From positions 1 through 7,779 of the forward strand of contig JAHRAM010000216.1 of the NCBI GenBank assembly GCA_020027305.1: a stretch of 7,779 bases of DNA, read 5' to 3'. A program made the position numbers and the translations under genes. Numbering within the stretch: the stretch's first letter is position 1; the number at the start of each line of letters is the position of its first letter. Below the pieces are notes generated by a model that saw only the letters and a program-made list of their open reading frames with translations, was not told the DNA's origin and did not search any database. Shown piece by piece: positions 5,610 through 7,779 of the stretch. This DNA is from Acidimicrobiia bacterium. GTDB taxonomy: Bacteria > Actinomycetota > Acidimicrobiia > Acidimicrobiales > Hopanoidiivorantaceae.

Positions 5610-6730
5610 TGAGTTCGGCGCAAAACAATTTTCCCAAAATGGATTTTATACAACGCTCTAAGCGAGCTAGAGAAAAACTGGCCAGCGAAAAGCTAGATGC
5701 TATCTTGCTAACCAATCTTACAAACATCACTTGGTTGTCTGGATTTTCTGGCTCAGCAGGAAGGTTGGTTTTAACCGAAGATAAAATGCTCCTTGTTACA
5801 GATGGCAGATATGACGGGCAAGCACAAGAACAAATTGAAAATAGTCAGTCAGGAGCAGAGGTGGTGATTGAAAATGCCAAGCAAAAAGAAAAGCTCCTCA
5901 ATGCTCTCTCAAATGCCAAACGAATTGGTTTAGAAGCAGATGATATTAGCTGGCAAATGCAAAGAACATTAGATGCAGAATGGTTTCAAGATAAATCTGC
6001 TGAGCTGGTTCCAACTGAGGGCTTTATTGTTGAGCTTCGCCGAAAAAAAGATGAGGGTGAAGTTGCGCGAATTAAAGCAGCCGCAAACATAGCCGACCAA
6101 GCACTTGAAGCTGTGCTTCCGCTTTTCACAAAGGAACCAACCGAAAAACAAGTTGCAAGAGAGTTAGAATCTGCAATGTTTGAGTTTGGGGCAGCAGGCA
6201 TTTCGTTTGAAACAATCGTAGCTGCTGGAAAAAACTCAGCTCGCCCGCATGCACGGCCGCAGAACACTAGTCATTTGAAAAAGGACGAGCTAATCTTGAT
6301 AGATATGGGTGCATTAGTTGAAGGATACCATTCAGATATGACACGCACTTTTACAATTGGCGACCCAGGCAAAATCCAAACCGCTATGTATGAGTTGGTT
6401 TCAAAGGCACAAGCAGCAGGAGTTTCAACGGTAAAGGCAGGGGTGAGCTGTGACGAAGTTGATGCAGCCTGTAGGGATATTATTGCTGAGGCTGGATATG
6501 GGGAAGCCTTTAGTCATTCAACTGGTCATGGGGTAGGGCTTGACATTCATGAGATGCCCAGAGTCAGTCAAGGTTCTAAAGACATTTTGCAAGAGGGTGA
6601 AATTATAACTGTTGAGCCAGGTGTTTATTTGGGTGACTATGGAGGAGTTCGAATTGAAGATACTTGCCTAGTTACAAAGAATGGCTGTGAGGTATTAACC
6701 CATAGCGAGAAGAAATTTAATATATCGTGA
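5609..6730 (+). CDS. M24-family Xaa-Pro aminopeptidase / Xaa-Pro dipeptidase-like metallopeptidase
   Basis: This is a cytoplasmic M24 metallopeptidase expected to cut Xaa-Pro bonds (PepP/PepQ type; the sequence alone does not separate aminopeptidase from dipeptidase). Product: 373 residues from ATG 5609, overlapping the aroQ stop by one base; ATG 5639 is an alternative 10 codons in. A creatinase N-terminal domain spans about 12-140 (LTNLTNITWLSGFSGSAG, then VTDGRYDGQA). The pita-bread catalytic domain spans about 150-365. Five metal ligands are visible: D232 and D243 (IDMGALVEGYHSDMTRTF), H307 (HSTGHGVGLDIHE), E336 (VEPGVY) and E350 (GVRIED). H314 sits where M24 enzymes have a substrate-pocket histidine. 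All are intact, so it should be active. Its place directly before efp is conserved in many bacteria; peptide-proline turnover and EF-P both concern proline, but a functional link is inference. Confidence 0.94.
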   Translation: MSSAQNNFPKMDFIQRSKRAREKLASEKLDAILLTNLTNITWLSGFSGSAGRLVLTEDKMLLVTDGRYDGQAQEQIENSQSGAEVVIENAKQKEKLLNALSNAKRIGLEADDISWQMQRTLDAEWFQDKSAELVPTEGFIVELRRKKDEGEVARIKAAANIADQALEAVLPLFTKEPTEKQVARELESAMFEFGAAGISFETIVAAGKNSARPHARPQNTSHLKKDELILIDMGALVEGYHSDMTRTFTIGDPGKIQTAMYELVSKAQAAGVSTVKAGVSCDEVDAACRDIIAEAGYGEAFSHSTGHGVGLDIHEMPRVSQGSKDILQEGEIITVEPGVYLGDYGGVRIEDTCLVTKNGCEVLTHSEKKFNIS

Positions 6731-6733
6731 GGG
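6729..6733 (+). promoter_or_regulatory. Ribosome binding site of efp
   Basis: GAGGG lies 7 bases before the ATG at 6741 and uses the last two bases of the peptidase TGA stop. It is the clearest Shine-Dalgarno in the window, fitting the high expression expected of EF-P. Confidence 0.75.
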
Positions 6734-6740
6734 TGAAATA

Positions 6741-7310
6741 ATGCCAGCTATAACTACTAATGATTTAAAAACAGGGATGTCTCTTGAGCTAGAAGGCGAG
6801 CTGTTTCAAGTTATTGAATTTCAACATGTTAAGCCTGGCAAAGGCCCTGCTTTTGTGAGAAGTACCCTCAAAAACCTAAAGACAGGGGCAGTGATAGATA
6901 GAACATTTCGTGCAGGCGAACGTGTGGAGCAAGCAATTATTGATAATCGTGAAATGCAGTATCTCTATAATGAAGGTGTCAACTTGGTGTTTATGGATCA
7001 AGAGACATTTGAACAAGTGCAGGTTTCAACTGAAATTGCAGGTGATGCTGTTTCATATATGATTGATGGTTCAAAGGCTGTTTTAAAAATGCATGGCTCA
7101 AAAATCGTAGGCGTTGAACTTCCAGCATCAGTTATTCTAAATGTCAAAGAAACAGAGCCAGGTATTAAAGGCGACCGAGTAGCAGGAGCCACAAAACCCG
7201 CCACATTGGAGACAGGGCTGGTGGTTCAGGTTCCACTTTTTATTTCACCAGATGAGGCAATTAAAGTTGATACTCGAACTGGGGAATATATGAATCGCCA
7301 AAATGACTGA
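6741..7310 (+). CDS. efp: Translation elongation factor P
   Basis: EF-P binds between the ribosomal P and E sites and relieves stalling at consecutive prolines. The 189-residue length is normal. Domain I (KOW-like) covers about 1-65 and carries the tip loop HVKPGKGPAF (29-38), with K34 at the position modified in E. coli. Domains II and III follow, ending in LETGLVVQVPLFISPDEAIKVDTRTGEY (155-182). The loop P32-G-K-G-P36 is the palindromic form described, as I recall, for an actinobacterial EF-P subfamily that works without modification of the lysine. No EpmA/EpmB-like or rhamnosyl (EarP) modification gene is visible nearby, though the window is too small to exclude one elsewhere. Start and ribosome binding site are clear. 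The last 8 bp overlap nusB, so coupled expression is likely. Confidence 0.97.
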   Translation: MPAITTNDLKTGMSLELEGELFQVIEFQHVKPGKGPAFVRSTLKNLKTGAVIDRTFRAGERVEQAIIDNREMQYLYNEGVNLVFMDQETFEQVQVSTEIAGDAVSYMIDGSKAVLKMHGSKIVGVELPASVILNVKETEPGIKGDRVAGATKPATLETGLVVQVPLFISPDEAIKVDTRTGEYMNRQND

Positions 7311-7728
7311 CTCCAACTCTAGCACTGAACCTGAAAAAATTTTCAGCGACCCTAGACGTTTGGGCAGAGAGGCGGTAGTTGGGTTGCTCTATGAGGCAGA
7401 TATTAAAAAATTGCCTATAAAAACTTTGCTTGAGCAACTTCCTATTCCACCTGACGAACATGTGCAGAACTTAGTTTTAGGAATAGAACAGGATAGTGAA
7501 AATTTGGATGCCGATATTTCCTCAGCTTCTATTGAGTGGACACTTGAGCGGATGCCTTCTATTGACCGAGCCGTGCTTAGGCTGGCAGCGTATGAGTTGA
7601 AGCACTCTGATATTCCCGTTGCCGTTATCTTGAACGAGGCAATAGAAATCGCAAAAAGTTATTCCACTGCTGAATCTGGCAAGTTTGTAAACGGCGTGCT
7701 TTCAACCCTTGCTAAAAAGTACCGTTAA
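7303..7728 (+). CDS. nusB: Transcription antitermination factor NusB
   Basis: NusB, with S10/NusE, binds boxA RNA and promotes antitermination and processing of rRNA transcripts. The all-helical product is 141 residues, within the family range. Seen: RRLGREAVVGLLYEADI (18-34) corresponding to the first helix; SIEWTLERMPSIDRAVLRLAAYEL (76-99); IPVAVILNEAIEIAKSYS (104-121); and GKFVNGVLSTLA (126-137) at the C terminus. These are the diagnostic NusB blocks. The first 15 or so residues are an acidic, Ser-rich extension before the conserved helix. The ATG overlaps the efp TGA region by 8 bp and has no good Shine-Dalgarno, consistent with translational coupling to efp. The efp-nusB pair is widely conserved. 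No terminator is visible in the 51 bp that remain after its TAA. Confidence 0.95.
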   Translation: MTDSNSSTEPEKIFSDPRRLGREAVVGLLYEADIKKLPIKTLLEQLPIPPDEHVQNLVLGIEQDSENLDADISSASIEWTLERMPSIDRAVLRLAAYELKHSDIPVAVILNEAIEIAKSYSTAESGKFVNGVLSTLAKKYR

Positions 7729-7779
7729 TTATTTAACTACCTGTAGCAACCTTTGATTTTCGGTCAAGATGGGGATTCC

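Noticed and set aside
7751..7770. Hairpin TTTGA...TCAAG as terminator after nusB
   Set aside because: The stem is at most five weak pairs with a seven-base loop and no following T-run.
1..7779. Mobile element, CRISPR array, tRNA/rRNA gene or defence system
   Set aside because: Nearly every base is accounted for by housekeeping genes in conserved order; no spaced direct repeats, terminal inverted repeats, transposase or tRNA-like folds were seen.

Overview
The window is a piece of chromosome with ten genes packed head to tail on the + strand. In order they are the end of alaS, ruvX, mltG, aroE, aroK, aroB, aroQ, an M24 Xaa-Pro peptidase, efp and nusB. This order (alanyl-tRNA synthetase, Holliday-junction resolvase-like protein, MltG, a shikimate block, Xaa-Pro peptidase, EF-P, NusB) is the conserved housekeeping neighbourhood of Actinobacteria. 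The EF-P loop P32-G-K34-G-P36 also fits the actinobacterial EF-P subfamily. Base composition looks close to 40% GC by eye, and gaps run from overlaps to 65 bp. Together these suggest a low-GC, streamlined actinobacterium, such as a planktonic freshwater or marine lineage. The lineage is inferred; no rRNA or other decisive marker is present. TAA, TAG and TGA are all used as stops, so the genetic code is ordinary.

Layout. 1-775 is the C-terminal third of AlaRS: the end of the editing domain, a linker and the DHHA1 domain. After a 65-bp A-rich gap comes ruvX (841-1299), which overlaps mltG (1280-2377) by 20 bp. A four-gene shikimate block follows: aroE 2391-3317, aroK 3320-3871, aroB about 3907-5133 and aroQ 5163-5609. 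The peptidase gene (5609-6730) starts on the last base of the aroQ stop. efp (6741-7310) has the window's best ribosome binding site, built over the peptidase stop codon, and nusB (7303-7728) overlaps efp by 8 bp. The last 51 bp hold no assignable gene.

Function. AroB, AroQ, AroE and AroK carry out steps 2 to 5 of the shikimate pathway (DAHP to shikimate 3-phosphate). Steps 1, 6 and 7 are not here. aroC, often a neighbour of aroK in Actinobacteria, is absent from the 2-bp aroE-aroK junction. The other genes serve translation (AlaRS, EF-P), transcription and rRNA processing (NusB, RuvX), proline-peptide turnover (peptidase) and peptidoglycan glycan-strand termination (MltG).

I found no mobile element, CRISPR array, RNA gene or novel defence-like system. 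The unusual points are modest: low-complexity, repeat-derived insertions in AroE and AroB; Shine-Dalgarno-free A-rich leaders before ruvX, aroB and aroQ that are also open in the upstream gene's frame; and active-site-region substitutions in AroQ.
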